From Thiorhodospira sibirica ATCC 700588 (GTDB lineage: Bacteria > Pseudomonadota > Gammaproteobacteria > Ectothiorhodospirales > Ectothiorhodospiraceae), in the NCBI RefSeq assembly GCF_000227725.2, contig NZ_MU255056.1, positions 2,075,884-2,139,883 of the forward strand: 64,000 nucleotides of DNA, written 5' to 3'. The position numbers were made by a program, and so were the translations under genes. The notes below the pieces were generated by a model that was not told the DNA's origin, searched no databases, and saw nothing but the letters and a program-made list of their open reading frames with translations. Of this stretch, positions 38,983-48,929 are shown one piece after another (the first letter of the stretch is position 1; each line of letters starts with the position of its first letter).

Positions 38983-39614
38983 GCGCGGGTGCTGCAGTTG
39001 GCGGATCGGTTCTACCCATCGGCGGCGTTGTTCGCGTGGTTGCATGCGCACGAATGGGGCTACCGGTTGCGCTTGAAGGGGAATCTGCGGGTGGACACCG
39101 GCGTGGCGGAGACCACGACCGGGGATTTGGCCAAGGGGGTGCGAGAAGCGTATTTTCCGGGTGTGCGCCTGTTCGCCTCTGGGGTGGTGACCCACCTGGG
39201 AATTGTGCATGACCCGGGGCATCCGGAGCCGTGGATGATTGCCATGGATGCGGATTCGACCCGTGCGCGCGTACTGGACTATGCCACGCGCTGGGGCATC
39301 GAGCCGATGTTCTCCGACTTCAAGGGGCGAGGATTTGGCTTGGGGGATTCGCACCTGCGCCCTGCGGATCGTTTGGAACGCCGGGTGTTGATCATGGCCT
39401 TGGCGATGTATGGGTGTGTGCGCATTGGGCGCGATCAGGCGTGCCACCCTCCGACCCCGCTCGAAAAAAAACCCAAGCACAGGACGATCCGAACCACTGG
39501 CGCTTTCGCAAGCTCGCCCGCAGCCTGGTTTCGTGGTTCTCACGTGGCTTGCGCTACTTGATGCGCTGTCTGCAAAACGACCTGCCGCTGCCGGCTTTTC
39601 GTGCCCGTGAGTAA
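38983..39614 (+). pseudogene. IS4-family transposase, C-terminal half with frameshift
   Basis: LADRFYPSAALFAWL, RLRLKGNL and WGIEPMFSDFKGRGFGL match the C-terminal half of IS4-family DDE transposases, with the YREK-like region in the last block. The frame breaks at a run of eight A (39464-39471) and continues in another frame as KLARSLVSWFSRGLRYL to 39614. The N-terminal half is absent. Confidence 0.7.
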
Positions 39615-39639
39615 ATTGATAGGTGGTAAGATTTGCCCC

Positions 39640-40590
39640 ATGGATCAGATGAGCTTTGCTGACATTGAGTCCCAGAATAAGAAGCGCAAGACGCGACGTG
39701 AGCTGTTCCTTGAGCGAATGGACAGACACATTCCCTGGTCTGTGCTGGTCAAGAAGCTCAAGGCGCATGACTCCAAGGGGCGCGTTGGCCGTCCTCCATA
39801 TCCCTTGGAGATGATGCTCCGGATTCATTGCATGCAGCGGTTCTACAACCTCAGTGATCCGGGGATGGAAGACGCGCTCTACGAAATCGAGAGCCTGCGC
39901 CGATTTGCAGGTCTGCGCCTTGGTGACCGGATCCCCGATGAAACACCCATCCTCAACGTTCGCCATTTTCTGGAGGAGGACCCGCGTGGTGAGAAGTTGT
40001 TTAAGGAAATCAACGCCTCCCTTGGCGATCATGATCTGATGCTGCGTGAAGGCCGTATGGTGGACGCCAGCATGATTGCTGCACCGAGCTCGACCAAAAA
40101 CACCGACAACAAGCGCGACCCGGAGATGCATCAGACCAAGAAGGGCAATCAGTGGCACTTCGGCATGAAGGTGCATATCGGTGTTGACGATGAAATGGGG
40201 CTGATTCACCGCTTGGAAACCACCGCCGCCAATACGCATGACCGTGAAGTCAGCCATAATCTACTTCACGGACACGAGCGTCGTGTCTTTGGTAAGGCAG
40301 GCTAGCGCGGTATTGAAAAACGCGCAAAACACAGCGAGCGCTCAGTGGATTGGTATATCGCTGAGCGAGCGGGTAAGCGCAAGGAATTTGACCCAGACAG
40401 CGCTCACGCAAAGCTTGAAAAGCTCAAGGCTCAGATTCGCGCCAAGGTAGAGCATCCGTTTCGATACATCAAGCGCGTATTTGGCGACTCCAAGGTTCGC
40501 TACCGAGGCCAAGCGAAGAATCGCAACCGTTTTTACGGGCTGGCTGGCTTGACGAAACTGATGATCGCGCAGAAGTTGTTACCCGCATAG
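39640..40590 (+). pseudogene. IS5-family transposase with one internal stop
   Basis: The reading frame of 316 codons is complete from ATG 39640 to 40590 except for TAG at 40303-40305. Family comparison (KAG-*-RGIEKR, normally AGYRG) shows a Tyr codon has become a stop. The DDE residues are recognisable: VDASMI, then the mutated AG(Y) block, and EHPFRYIKRVFG. It belongs to the IS5 group proper, distinct from the element at 2692. Confidence 0.85.
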
Positions 40591-40727
40591 GGTTACTACG
40601 CCCGAAATCCGTCGATTAGGCGGTTTTCGGGCCAGAAAGCCGCGCACAATGGCCGAAATATGACCATAAATCGCAGTCAAATGATGTTGAGAAGCATTTG
40701 CGAAAATGGCGTGGTTTCAAACCAGCG

Positions 40728-40746
40728 TTATTCAGACCTTCCTTAG
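40728..40746 (+). repeat. Right terminal inverted repeat of IS5-type element plus TTAG
   Basis: TTATTCAGACCTTCC resembles the right end of IS5 (CTTATTCGCACCTTCC) and is followed by TTAG, a YTAR-type target duplication. The matching left end is not present before 39640; it was probably lost at the junction with the IS4 fragment. Confidence 0.55.
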
Positions 40747-40800
40747 TCGAGGTTTAGCCCACACCATAGAGCGCTGCTCACCAGCGCGGCAGTATTATTT

Positions 40801-40825
40801 GCCGAGCTGAGGCTCGGCGCTCCCA
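40801..40825. repeat. REP-like hairpin (GCGCTCCCA type)
   Basis: A perfect stem GCCGAGC / GCTCGGC with a TGAG loop is followed by GCTCCCA. It is the same family as 33436 and 46301. Confidence 0.65.
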
Positions 40826-40996
40826 AGTTTATTCAAGCGTTGCCATGCGCGGGTTTCTAAGGTAAGTTTCACGCAATTTGCTCAGTTTTTCGGTTCATCT
40901 GCCGGTCTTTGGTGCTTTACGCTGGGCGGTGTTGGGCCGTCTTTGCCGCGTTTTTTGCGTTCTTTAACCTGCTACCTAGATATTCATACACAACTC

Positions 40997-41902
40997 ATGC
41001 GTCATTTTCTATCTTTGCTGGATTGCTCCTCTGATGAGCTGCGTTACTTGATTGAGCGCGCCACATTTTTAAAAAACGGGCAGCGCGAGGGACGCCTGCA
41101 CCACCCGCTCAAGGGCAAGACCCTGGGGATGATTTTTGAGAAATCCTCAACCCGCACACGGGTTTCTTTTGAGGTGGGGATGTTGCAGCTGGGTGGTCAT
41201 GCCCTGTTTTTATCGCCTCGGGATACGCAACTAGGACGCGGTGAGCCGGTGGAGGATACCGCCCGAGTGCTGTCGCGCATGGTCGATGGGGTGATGATCC
41301 GCACCTTTGAGCATGATAAGGTCGAGCGTTTTGCGGCCTATTCACAGGTGCCGGTGATCAATGGTCTGACCGATCAGGAGCATCCCTGCCAGATTTTGGC
41401 GGATATGCAGACCTGGTTTGAACAGCGCGGGGATATTCGCGGACGGCGGGTGGCCTGGATTGGTGACGGAAATAATATGTGCAATAGCTATATTCAGGCA
41501 GCGGCCTTGCTGGATTTTGAGTTGCAGATTGCCTGCCCGCAGGGCTATGAGCCAGCCGCCGAGTTGCTTGATAAGTATCGTGCCCACGCACATATTGAGC
41601 GCGATCCGCTGCGCTGTGCCACCGGGGCGGATTTGATCGTGACGGATGTCTGGGCCAGCATGGGCCAGGAGGAAGAGCAGGCGATACGTCGCCGGGCCTT
41701 TGCAGATTACATCGTCGATCAGCGTCTGATGGCGGTAGCCGCCGCAGATGCCCTGTTTATGCACTGCCTGCCGGCACACCGTGAAGAAGAGGTCAGCACC
41801 GCGGTGCTGGAAGGGCCACAAAGCGTGGTCTGGGAAGAGGCGGAGAATCGCCTGCACGCGCAAAAAGCCTTGCTGGAATTTTTGCTCAATCCGGCGCGCT
41901 AA
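40997..41902 (+). CDS. argF: Ornithine carbamoyltransferase
   Basis: ArgF joins ornithine and carbamoyl phosphate to give citrulline in arginine synthesis. The 301 residues contain the carbamoyl-phosphate loop SSTRTR, the HPCQILAD motif and the ornithine-binding [10 protein letters not shown] start at ATG 40997 (MRHFLSLLD); an upstream open stretch is not family-like. folC follows after only 6 bp, so the two are probably co-transcribed. Confidence 0.95.
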   Translation: MRHFLSLLDCSSDELRYLIERATFLKNGQREGRLHHPLKGKTLGMIFEKSSTRTRVSFEVGMLQLGGHALFLSPRDTQLGRGEPVEDTARVLSRMVDGVMIRTFEHDKVERFAAYSQVPVINGLTDQEHPCQILADMQTWFEQRGDIRGRRVAWIGDGNNMCNSYIQAAALLDFELQIACPQGYEPAAELLDKYRAHAHIERDPLRCATGADLIVTDVWASMGQEEEQAIRRRAFADYIVDQRLMAVAAADALFMHCLPAHREEEVSTAVLEGPQSVVWEEAENRLHAQKALLEFLLNPAR

Positions 41903-41908
41903 GCCGTG

Positions 41909-43222
41909 ATGCACACATGGCCTCCGGGTGGGACACAGGCCAGTCTGGCGCAATGGCTGGCGTGGCAGGAAGCCCTGCATCCCCAAAAAATTGATCTCAG
42001 CCTTGAGCGCATCCGCTGTGTAGCCGAGCGGATGGCGCTGCTGAGCGCGCCTTACCCGATTATCACGGTGGCCGGTACCAACGGCAAAGGCTCTACGGTG
42101 GCTTTGCTGGATGCCATTTATCGTGCAGCCGGGTGGCGGGTGGGGCTGTATACCTCGCCGCATTTGCTACGCTATAACGAGCGGGTGCGCCTGAACGGGA
42201 TACCCGTGAGTGATGCGCAGCTGTGCGAGGCCTTTATCGCGATCAATACCGCCCGTCAGGAGATCAGCCTGAGTTATTTTGAGTTTGCCACCTTGGCGGC
42301 TTTGTGGATTTTTCAGCGGGCGGGGCTGGATGTTGTCGTCCTTGAAGTGGGGCTGGGCGGGCGGCTGGATGCGGTGAATCTGCTGGATGCCGATGTGGCG
42401 GTATTGACGACGGTGGCATTGGATCATGAGCATTTTCTCGGGCGTGGACGCGAGGCGATTGGCCGGGAGAAGGCGGGCATTTTTCGCCCGCTGCGCCCAG
42501 TGGTCTGTGGAGAAGCTGACCCGCCCGCCAGTGTGCTGGCTTGGGCGGATGCATTAAAGGCGCCGCTATATCTGCGGCAGCGTGATTTTCACGCGCAGCC
42601 CTTGGCGGATGGGCGCTGGATATTTCACGGTCCGCAGGGTGAGCGGGGGCCATTGCCCCGACCCGCGCTGCGGGGAACCTTTCAATATGCCAATGCGGCA
42701 GCCAGCGTGATGGCGGTGGAGCTGTTACAGGCACGTTTGCCGGTAGGGGCAGCGGCGCTGGCGCAGGGACTTGCACAGGTGACACTGGCTGGGCGCTTTG
42801 AGCGGCTGCGTGGTGATCCTGAGGTGATCATTGATGTTGCCCATAATCCCCAGGCCGCCGAGGCGCTGGCCGGGCTGTTGCGTGAATATCCCGGTCGTGG
42901 GCGAACCCTGGCGGTCATGGCGATGATGGCCGACAAAGACATCGACGGGGTATTGCACGCCCTGCATCCGTTTATGGATGCCTGGTATCTGGGCGATTTA
43001 ACCCTTGAACGGGCGCTACCCGCGCAGCAATTTGCGCAATATCTGGGCGCGGCCGGTGTGACGGATATTTATTGTCATAATACGCTCCTCAAAGCCTATC
43101 AGCAGGCCCTAAGCGATGCCCGACCAGCGGATCGCATTGTGGTCACCGGCTCATTTTATACGGTGGCCGAGATTCTTGCTGCTGCGCCTGATGGCGCCCG
43201 GCAGACGCCAATCCAGACTTGA
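41909..43222 (+). CDS. folC: Bifunctional folylpolyglutamate / dihydrofolate synthase
   Basis: The 437 residues contain the Mur-ligase-type ATP loop TVAGTNGKGSTVALL, the EVGLGGRLDAVN segment and a C-terminal domain with IIDVAHNPQAAEAL. It attaches glutamate to dihydropteroate and folates. I start at ATG 41909; a GTG one codon earlier is equally possible. The usual partner accD is not next to it here; argF is. Confidence 0.93.
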   Translation: MHTWPPGGTQASLAQWLAWQEALHPQKIDLSLERIRCVAERMALLSAPYPIITVAGTNGKGSTVALLDAIYRAAGWRVGLYTSPHLLRYNERVRLNGIPVSDAQLCEAFIAINTARQEISLSYFEFATLAALWIFQRAGLDVVVLEVGLGGRLDAVNLLDADVAVLTTVALDHEHFLGRGREAIGREKAGIFRPLRPVVCGEADPPASVLAWADALKAPLYLRQRDFHAQPLADGRWIFHGPQGERGPLPRPALRGTFQYANAAASVMAVELLQARLPVGAAALAQGLAQVTLAGRFERLRGDPEVIIDVAHNPQAAEALAGLLREYPGRGRTLAVMAMMADKDIDGVLHALHPFMDAWYLGDLTLERALPAQQFAQYLGAAGVTDIYCHNTLLKAYQQALSDARPADRIVVTGSFYTVAEILAAAPDGARQTPIQT

Positions 43223-43672
43223 AACGACACAATATTGATGAGGATGTCGAGCATAGGCCGCGTGAAGAACGCATAACCGGTGCAATGGGTCATGCTGAAT
43301 AGCACTATGATCAGATTTTCAACCCAGCTAGGGGAGCAAAAAACAGTTCTTGATTTTTTCTTCATTGTTTATAAGAATTCTCTATTGTAGATAGGTTATC
43401 TACAAGCGCGAAGGTTTCGCGTTCCCTGGTCGGGGTCGAAGTCGAATCGCAAAGTTGTTCTCTGTTCAGGATGAACGCCGAGGCCACTTTTATGGCGCAA
43501 GCTGGGTTTCGACGGCTGAAACCGCCCATGTTGCCGGTGTTGACCGGCCATTCGGTTGGGACTGCTCAACCAGGACTCCAGTTGCTCGCCCGCAAGGGTG
43601 TTATCAACGGAGAGCGAAGTGCCTAAAAATCGCATAAGCAACTTTGTTTAGGTTTTTAGGAGCAGCAGCCTT
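43223..43672. other. Intergenic region folC / large GGDEF gene
   Basis: These 450 bp contain an AT-rich part (43310-43390), a perfect palindrome (43385-43405) and about 200 bp of GC-rich sequence with short open frames in both directions. The GC-rich part looks like debris of a mobile element, but I could not identify it. Confidence 0.4.
43385..43405. promoter_or_regulatory. Perfect 9-bp inverted repeat, possible operator
   Basis: TTGTAGATA-GGT-TATCTACAA has 21 bp and no mismatches, in an AT-rich stretch about 270 bp before the NMT1-GGDEF gene. No regulator family was recognised from the sequence. Confidence 0.35.
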
Positions 43673-46201
43673 ATGAAGCGCAGGATTGTCCGCACTGCTG
43701 GAGAGCAACCCGATGGCACGCCGCGTAACATGCGCGGTGTTTTCCTGGCGCGCCTGGTTCTGTTGTGTATCGCCCTGTGTACCGCACTGCCGGCCCTGGC
43801 TTTGGACAGCGTGACCCTGCAACTGAAATGGCGCCATCAGTTTCAGTTCGCCGGCTACTACATGGCGTTGGAAAAGGGCTATTACCAAGATGCGGGGTTG
43901 GATGTCCGCCTGCTTGAGGCCGACGCGCACACCGATCCCGTCGCCGAGGTGATCTCCGGGGCGGCGCAGTTCGGCATCACCAGCAGCGAACTGCTGCTGG
44001 CGCGACAGACGCAGCCGGTTGTCGCCCTCGCCCCGATTTATCAGCACTCGCCGTTCGAGCTGCTGGCCCGCGCCGATCGTGCGAGCAATCTGCACGAACT
44101 GGTCGGACAGCCGATCATGCTGGAGGCCGGCTCGGCCGAGATCCTGGCCCTGTTCCTGCGGGAAGGCGTCGATCTCGATCAATTGAAGATCTTGCCCCAC
44201 AGCCAGGGCATCAATGCGCTGCTACGCAACGAGGTGGCGGCGATCTCGGCCTATTCCACCACCGAACCTTTTTTGCTGCGCCAGGCGGGTCTGGCCTACA
44301 ACGAATTCTCGGCGCGTGCAGGCGGCATCGATTTCTATGGCGACATCCTCTTTACCAGCGCGTCTGAGCTGAAAGCCAACCCCAAGCGAACCCGCGCTTT
44401 TCTCGCCGCCAGCCTGGCAGGTTGGCAATACGCCATGGCGCACATCGATGAAAGCATCGATCTCATCATGGCGAAGTACAACACCCAAGACTACAGCCGT
44501 GAGTATTATCGCTTCGAGGCCGAGGAAAGTCTGCGCCTGATGCGGCCGGATCTGGTGCAAATCGGGCATGTTAACCCCGGTCGCTGGCGCCACATCGCCG
44601 ATACCTATGCCGCGCTGGGCATGCTGCCTGAGCAGTTCCCCTTGGATGGGTTTCTCTACGAGGCGGTCACCCATCGCCTCGATCCGCGCTTGATCGCCGC
44701 GTTGGCCCTGGCCGTCGCCGTGGCGCTGACATTGGCCCTGCTCAGTTGGCGCGTGCAGAGCCTGAATCGGCGCCTGCGCGGGGAGATCGCGCAGCGCGAG
44801 CGGCTCAATCAAGAACTTGCCGAGAGCGAGGCATTGCACCGCCTGCTCACCGAGAACAGCGGCGATGTCATCTGGATGCTCGACCTGGCCAGTCAGCGGT
44901 TCGACTATGTCAGTCCCTCGGTTGAGCGCCTGCGGGGCTTTACTGCCGAGGAGGTGATCGCGCAACCCATGGAAGATGCCCTCACGCCGCCATCGGCGCA
45001 GAAGGTCACGGCCCTTATTGGCGAGACCGTCGAGCGCCTGTTGGCAGGCGATACCGAGGCGGTCTATGTCACCACCGAGGTCGATCAACCCCATCGCGAC
45101 GGTCGCATCGTGCCGACGGAAGTGGCGACAACCTATCTGCTCGACCCGGCCGGTCAGCCGGTCAAACTTCTCGGCATCACGCGCGACATCTCCGAACGCA
45201 AGGCGCTGGAGTCTGAGTTGCGTACCCGCCTGGCCGCTATCGAGGCGGCGGCCGATGCAATCATCATCACCGACACCCAGGGTTACCTGCTCTACGTCAA
45301 TCCCGCCTTCACCGAGCAAACCGGCTACGATCCGACTGCAGTGAAAGGGCGGCATACCCGGATGCTTAACAGCGGCAAACACCCCAAGGCGTTTTATGCG
45401 CAACTCTGGCAGACCGTGCTGGCCGGTCGGATTTGGCGCGGCGAGCTGATCAATCGGCGCAAAAATGGCGAGTATTACGAGGAGGAAATGACCATCTCGC
45501 CCGTCAAGAACGAGCACGGCGCCATCGAGTATTTCGTCGCCGTCAAGCGCGACATCAGCGGGCAGCGAGCACTGGAGCGCGCCCTGCAGGCCGCGAACCA
45601 GGAACTGCAACAAAACCTCGACAAAATCAGTCGCCTGCAGGAGATTCTTGCCGAACAAGCGATTCGCGACCCGCTGACCGGCGTTTATAACCGGCGTTAT
45701 CTCGACGAGACCTTGCCACGCGAATTCGCCCGCGCCGAGCGCGAGGGCTATGGCCTGGCCATCGCCATGGTCGATGTTGACTTCTTCAAGCGGATCAACG
45801 ACACCTGGGGGCACCCGGCCGGCGATGAGATGCTCAAAACACTGGCCGAGTGCCTGCGCCTGGGTGTTCGCGAGGGCGATATCGTTTGTCGTTATGGCGG
45901 CGAGGAATTCCTGCTGTTGCTGCCGCGTATGACTGCGGAGATCGCATGCGCACGCGCCGAGCGCATCCGCCAGGATTTCGCCGCCCTCGAACTGGCATGG
46001 GGCGAAGTCCGCATCCAGGCAACGCTGTCGATTGGGCTGGCGACTTTCCCCGACCATGCCCAAACCGCCAACGCCTTGATCGAGCAAGCCGACGCGGCGC
46101 TGTATCGTGCTAAGCGCACGGGACGCAACCGAAGCGAGATCGCATCGCCTGTCGCAGCGAACGCGAATGGATCGGATATAATGCCCGCAATTCACAACTA
46201 G
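43673..46201 (+). CDS. Membrane diguanylate cyclase with NMT1/THI5 sensor and two PAS domains
   Basis: The protein has 842 residues. A signal sequence (~20-43) is followed by a periplasmic NMT1/THI5-type solute-binding domain (~45-320, LQLKWRHQFQFAGYYMALEKGYY). A membrane helix (~345-365, ALALAVAVALTLALLSW) comes next, then a PAS domain (~385-510), a second PAS (~515-640) and a GGDEF domain (~670-830) with the intact YGGEEF site. NMT1-like domains bind thiamine-precursor pyrimidines or related small molecules, so it probably couples an external ligand to c-di-GMP synthesis. The coding sequence is visibly richer in G/C at third positions than its neighbours, a sign of transfer. Confidence 0.88.
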   Translation: MKRRIVRTAGEQPDGTPRNMRGVFLARLVLLCIALCTALPALALDSVTLQLKWRHQFQFAGYYMALEKGYYQDAGLDVRLLEADAHTDPVAEVISGAAQFGITSSELLLARQTQPVVALAPIYQHSPFELLARADRASNLHELVGQPIMLEAGSAEILALFLREGVDLDQLKILPHSQGINALLRNEVAAISAYSTTEPFLLRQAGLAYNEFSARAGGIDFYGDILFTSASELKANPKRTRAFLAASLAGWQYAMAHIDESIDLIMAKYNTQDYSREYYRFEAEESLRLMRPDLVQIGHVNPGRWRHIADTYAALGMLPEQFPLDGFLYEAVTHRLDPRLIAALALAVAVALTLALLSWRVQSLNRRLRGEIAQRERLNQELAESEALHRLLTENSGDVIWMLDLASQRFDYVSPSVERLRGFTAEEVIAQPMEDALTPPSAQKVTALIGETVERLLAGDTEAVYVTTEVDQPHRDGRIVPTEVATTYLLDPAGQPVKLLGITRDISERKALESELRTRLAAIEAAADAIIITDTQGYLLYVNPAFTEQTGYDPTAVKGRHTRMLNSGKHPKAFYAQLWQTVLAGRIWRGELINRRKNGEYYEEEMTISPVKNEHGAIEYFVAVKRDISGQRALERALQAANQELQQNLDKISRLQEILAEQAIRDPLTGVYNRRYLDETLPREFARAEREGYGLAIAMVDVDFFKRINDTWGHPAGDEMLKTLAECLRLGVREGDIVCRYGGEEFLLLLPRMTAEIACARAERIRQDFAALELAWGEVRIQATLSIGLATFPDHAQTANALIEQADAALYRAKRTGRNRSEIASPVAANANGSDIMPAIHN

Positions 46202-46300
46202 CAGGCTGCCGGGCTTACCGGCCTTGAGATGAGATCATTCCTGCATCGCCATGATCCTGTACCGACGATGAGCCACTTTCGCCCGATGGATCGTCATACT

Positions 46301-46326
46301 GCCCAAGCGGGTGCTTGGCGCTCCCA
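46301..46326. repeat. REP-like hairpin (GCGCTCCCA type) before ubiD
   Basis: The stem CCAAGC / GCTTGG with a GGGT loop is followed by CGCTCCCA. It is the same family as 33436 and 40801 and lies within the leader of ubiD. Confidence 0.65.
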
Positions 46327-46356
46327 ACACCAAGCCCGGAGCATTCACCAAATCAT

Positions 46357-47832
46357 ATGACCATTCACTACACTGATTTAAGGGATTTTATCGCCCTGCT
46401 GGAGACGCGCGGCGAGCTCAAGCGCATTGCTGTACCAGTTTCGCCGGTACTGGAGATGACCGAAATCTGTGACCGCGTGTTGCGCGCCCAAGGCCCGGCG
46501 GTGCTGTTCACTCAGCCTAGCGGCCATGACATCCCGGTTTTGAGCAATCTCTTTGGTACGCCACAACGGGTGGCGCTGGGTATGGGGGAAAGCTCTGTGG
46601 CGGCGCTGCGGGAGGTGGGTCAATGGCTGGCCTATCTCAAACAGCCCGATCCCCCCAAGGGACTCAAAGCCGCCTGGGAGTCTTTGCCGATTTTTAAAAA
46701 AGTGCTGGATATGGCACCGCGCAAGATTCAGGATGCCCCCTGTCAGGAGCGGGTGATTGAAGGGGCAGAGGTGGATTTATACCGTCTGCCGGTGCAAACC
46801 TGCTGGCCGGAGGATGCCGGGCCGTTGATCACCTGGGGCATGGTGATCACCAAAGGCCCGCAGCAGACGCGCCAGAATATGGGGATTTATCGCCAGCAGC
46901 TGATCGGTCGCAATCGACTGATCATGCGCTGGTTATCGCATCGCGGCGGGGCGCTGGATTTTCGCGCCTGGTCACAGGCCCATCCCGGTCAACCCTTTCC
47001 GCTGGCGGTCGCACTGGGTGCCGATCCGGCCACCATGCTGGCCGCCGTTACCCCGATTCCCGACACCCTTTCAGAACATGCCTTTGCTGGCCTGTTACGC
47101 GGTGCCCGCACAGAACTGACCCGTTGCCTTGGCGCGAATGTGGATTTATGGGTGCCGGCCCGCGCCGAAATTATCCTCGAAGGCGCCATCTATCCCAATG
47201 ATCTCGCCCCCGAAGGCCCGTTTGGCGATCACACGGGTTATTACAACGAGGTCGAAGCGTTTCCGGTATTTACTGTGGAACGCATCACCCACCGCACTCA
47301 GCCGATCTATCACAGCACCTACACCGGCCGCCCCCCGGATGAACCGGCGATTCTGGGCGTCGCGTTGAATGAAGTCTTTGTGCCGATCCTGCAAAAGCAA
47401 TTCCCTGAAATCACCGATTTTTATCTGCCACCAGAGGGCTGTTCGTATCGCCTTGCGGTGGTCAGCATCCAGAAACAATACCCCGGTCATGCCAAGCGGG
47501 TGATGCTCGGTGTCTGGTCGTTTCTACGGCAATTCATGTATACCAAATGGGTGATTGTCACCGATGATGATATCAACGTGCGCGACTGGCAGGATGTAAT
47601 CTGGGCCATGACCACGCGCATGGACCCGGCGCGCGATACCCTCACCCTGGAACACACCCCCATTGATTATCTGGATTTTGCTTCACCTGTTTCGGGACTT
47701 GGCTCTAAAATGGGCTTTGATGCCACCCATAAATGGCCGGGCGAAACCCAGCGCGAATGGGGCCGACCGATTGTTATGAGCGCGGCGGTCAAACAACGGG
47801 TGGATGCGCTCTGGGAGCAGCTCGGCCTGTGA
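46357..47832 (+). CDS. ubiD: UbiD-family 4-hydroxy-3-polyprenylbenzoate decarboxylase
   Basis: UbiD uses prenylated FMN (made by UbiX) to decarboxylate the polyprenyl-hydroxybenzoate intermediate of ubiquinone. The 491 residues match bacterial UbiD, with [20 protein letters not shown], the catalytic-region [20 protein letters not shown] and [11 protein letters not shown] start at ATG 46357 ([11 protein letters not shown]). The product is cytoplasmic or membrane-associated. A CoA-binding protein gene follows after 44 bp. Confidence 0.93.
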   Translation: MTIHYTDLRDFIALLETRGELKRIAVPVSPVLEMTEICDRVLRAQGPAVLFTQPSGHDIPVLSNLFGTPQRVALGMGESSVAALREVGQWLAYLKQPDPPKGLKAAWESLPIFKKVLDMAPRKIQDAPCQERVIEGAEVDLYRLPVQTCWPEDAGPLITWGMVITKGPQQTRQNMGIYRQQLIGRNRLIMRWLSHRGGALDFRAWSQAHPGQPFPLAVALGADPATMLAAVTPIPDTLSEHAFAGLLRGARTELTRCLGANVDLWVPARAEIILEGAIYPNDLAPEGPFGDHTGYYNEVEAFPVFTVERITHRTQPIYHSTYTGRPPDEPAILGVALNEVFVPILQKQFPEITDFYLPPEGCSYRLAVVSIQKQYPGHAKRVMLGVWSFLRQFMYTKWVIVTDDDINVRDWQDVIWAMTTRMDPARDTLTLEHTPIDYLDFASPVSGLGSKMGFDATHKWPGETQREWGRPIVMSAAVKQRVDALWEQLGL

Positions 47833-47876
47833 GCGCGAACCCCTACTTAACGCAGCACGACACGCGAGAACAGAAC

Positions 47877-48251
47877 ATGAGCACAACACCGCAGACCGTG
47901 GTGGTCCTGGGGGCCAGCCCCAAAGCCGAACGCTTTTCCTACAAAGCCATCATGTCGCTTAAGACACACGGGCATCAGGTGATACCCATTCACCCGTTGA
48001 TCCCCGAGATCGAAGGCATCCCGGTTATCAGCGCCCTGGATGGCGTGGTCGAGCCGGTAGATACCCTGACCGTCTACGTCGGACCACAGCGCAGCGCCGA
48101 ATTGATCCCCGAAATCATCGCCCTGGGGCCCAAGCGCGTCATTCTCAACCCCGGCACCGAATCGCCGGAACTGGAAGGCGCCCTCAACGCCGCCGGGATT
48201 GCCTGGCTACACGACTGCACCCTGGTCATGCTCGACGAAGGGCGTTTCTGA
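47877..48251 (+). CDS. CoA-binding (Rossmann-fold) protein, YccU-like
   Basis: The 124-residue single CoA_binding domain has VVVLGASPKAERFSYKAI, a glycine-rich nucleotide loop, VDTLTVYVGP and VILNPGTESPEL. It resembles YccU-type stand-alone CoA-binding proteins of unknown role. I start at ATG 47877 after ubiD. The stop overlaps the next start (TGATG), so they are co-translated. Confidence 0.8.
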   Translation: MSTTPQTVVVLGASPKAERFSYKAIMSLKTHGHQVIPIHPLIPEIEGIPVISALDGVVEPVDTLTVYVGPQRSAELIPEIIALGPKRVILNPGTESPELEGALNAAGIAWLHDCTLVMLDEGRF

Positions 48252-48718
48252 TGCTTGGCGACAGCGCAACAACCGACATCTCCCAGGTCATTCAACTGGT
48301 GGTTGCGCCGGTGTTTTTGCTGCTGGGGATTGGGTCTTTTGTGAATGCCTTTGCCCATCGCCTCGGGCGCATCATGGACCGCGCCCGCGTCGTGGACGCC
48401 CTGCTACAAAACCCGCCCGCCCACAGCACCCGCGCACAACTGCTCTATGAACTCTCCCTGCTGCGCAAGCGTGTCAGCCTCACCTATCTGGGCATTGCCC
48501 TGGCCACCATCTCCGCCCTGCTGGTGTGCTTTCTGATCGTCTTTGCCTTTGCCGATCACTTTTTCAGTCTGGATTTTCCCGAAGTCATTGGCGCTTTATT
48601 CATCACCGCCATGCTCGCCTTGATCGTCGCCTTAGGCAGCTTCCTGCGCGAGGTTTTCTGGGCCGTCAAAAGTTTCCGCCTGCAACGCGACACTCCCAAT
48701 GAACGCACCGGGCCATAG
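48251..48718 (+). CDS. DUF2721 membrane protein
   Basis: The 155 residues contain three hydrophobic helices: ~15-35, ~75-100 and ~110-135. The DUF2721 pattern is present: PVFLLLGIGSFVNAFAHRLGRIMDRAR and ELSLLRKRVSLTYLGI. The family is an inner-membrane group of unknown function. It overlaps the preceding CoA-binding gene by one base. Confidence 0.8.
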   Translation: MLGDSATTDISQVIQLVVAPVFLLLGIGSFVNAFAHRLGRIMDRARVVDALLQNPPAHSTRAQLLYELSLLRKRVSLTYLGIALATISALLVCFLIVFAFADHFFSLDFPEVIGALFITAMLALIVALGSFLREVFWAVKSFRLQRDTPNERTGP

Positions 48719-48863
48719 CTCCGCACAGCGGAGCGCACGGCACACCTCGGCAAACGCAAGATGTGTTCGCTACCGTCACTTGGCGCGCATGGCGCCCTGG
48801 CTTTAAAAATTTGGAATTGCTGTCAGAAAACATAAAAAAATACATGGAAAAGGTATTTTAAGC

Positions 48864-48897
48864 GGGTTTTTTTGGTCTATACTCGTTACAGCACTTC
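48864..48897 (+). promoter_or_regulatory. Promoter-like sequence for the minor pilin operon
   Basis: TTTTAA, 16 bp, TATACT: a good -10 and weak -35 about 45 bp before fimT. No sigma-54 -24/-12 pair was seen here. Confidence 0.35.
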
Positions 48898-48929
48898 CTG
48901 ACGAGGCGCATAATTTTTTGCGCAATTTT

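Larger units (their letters stand above)
40591..40996. other. Intergenic region IS5 remnant / argF
   Basis: It holds the tail of the IS5 element, its right inverted repeat (40728-40742), a REP-like hairpin (40801-40825) and the upstream region of argF. No gene was seen. Confidence 0.5.

Noticed and set aside
44222..46195. 657-codon minus-strand open frame across the NMT1-GGDEF gene
   Set aside because: It is a by-product of high third-position G/C; the plus-strand protein has all expected domains.
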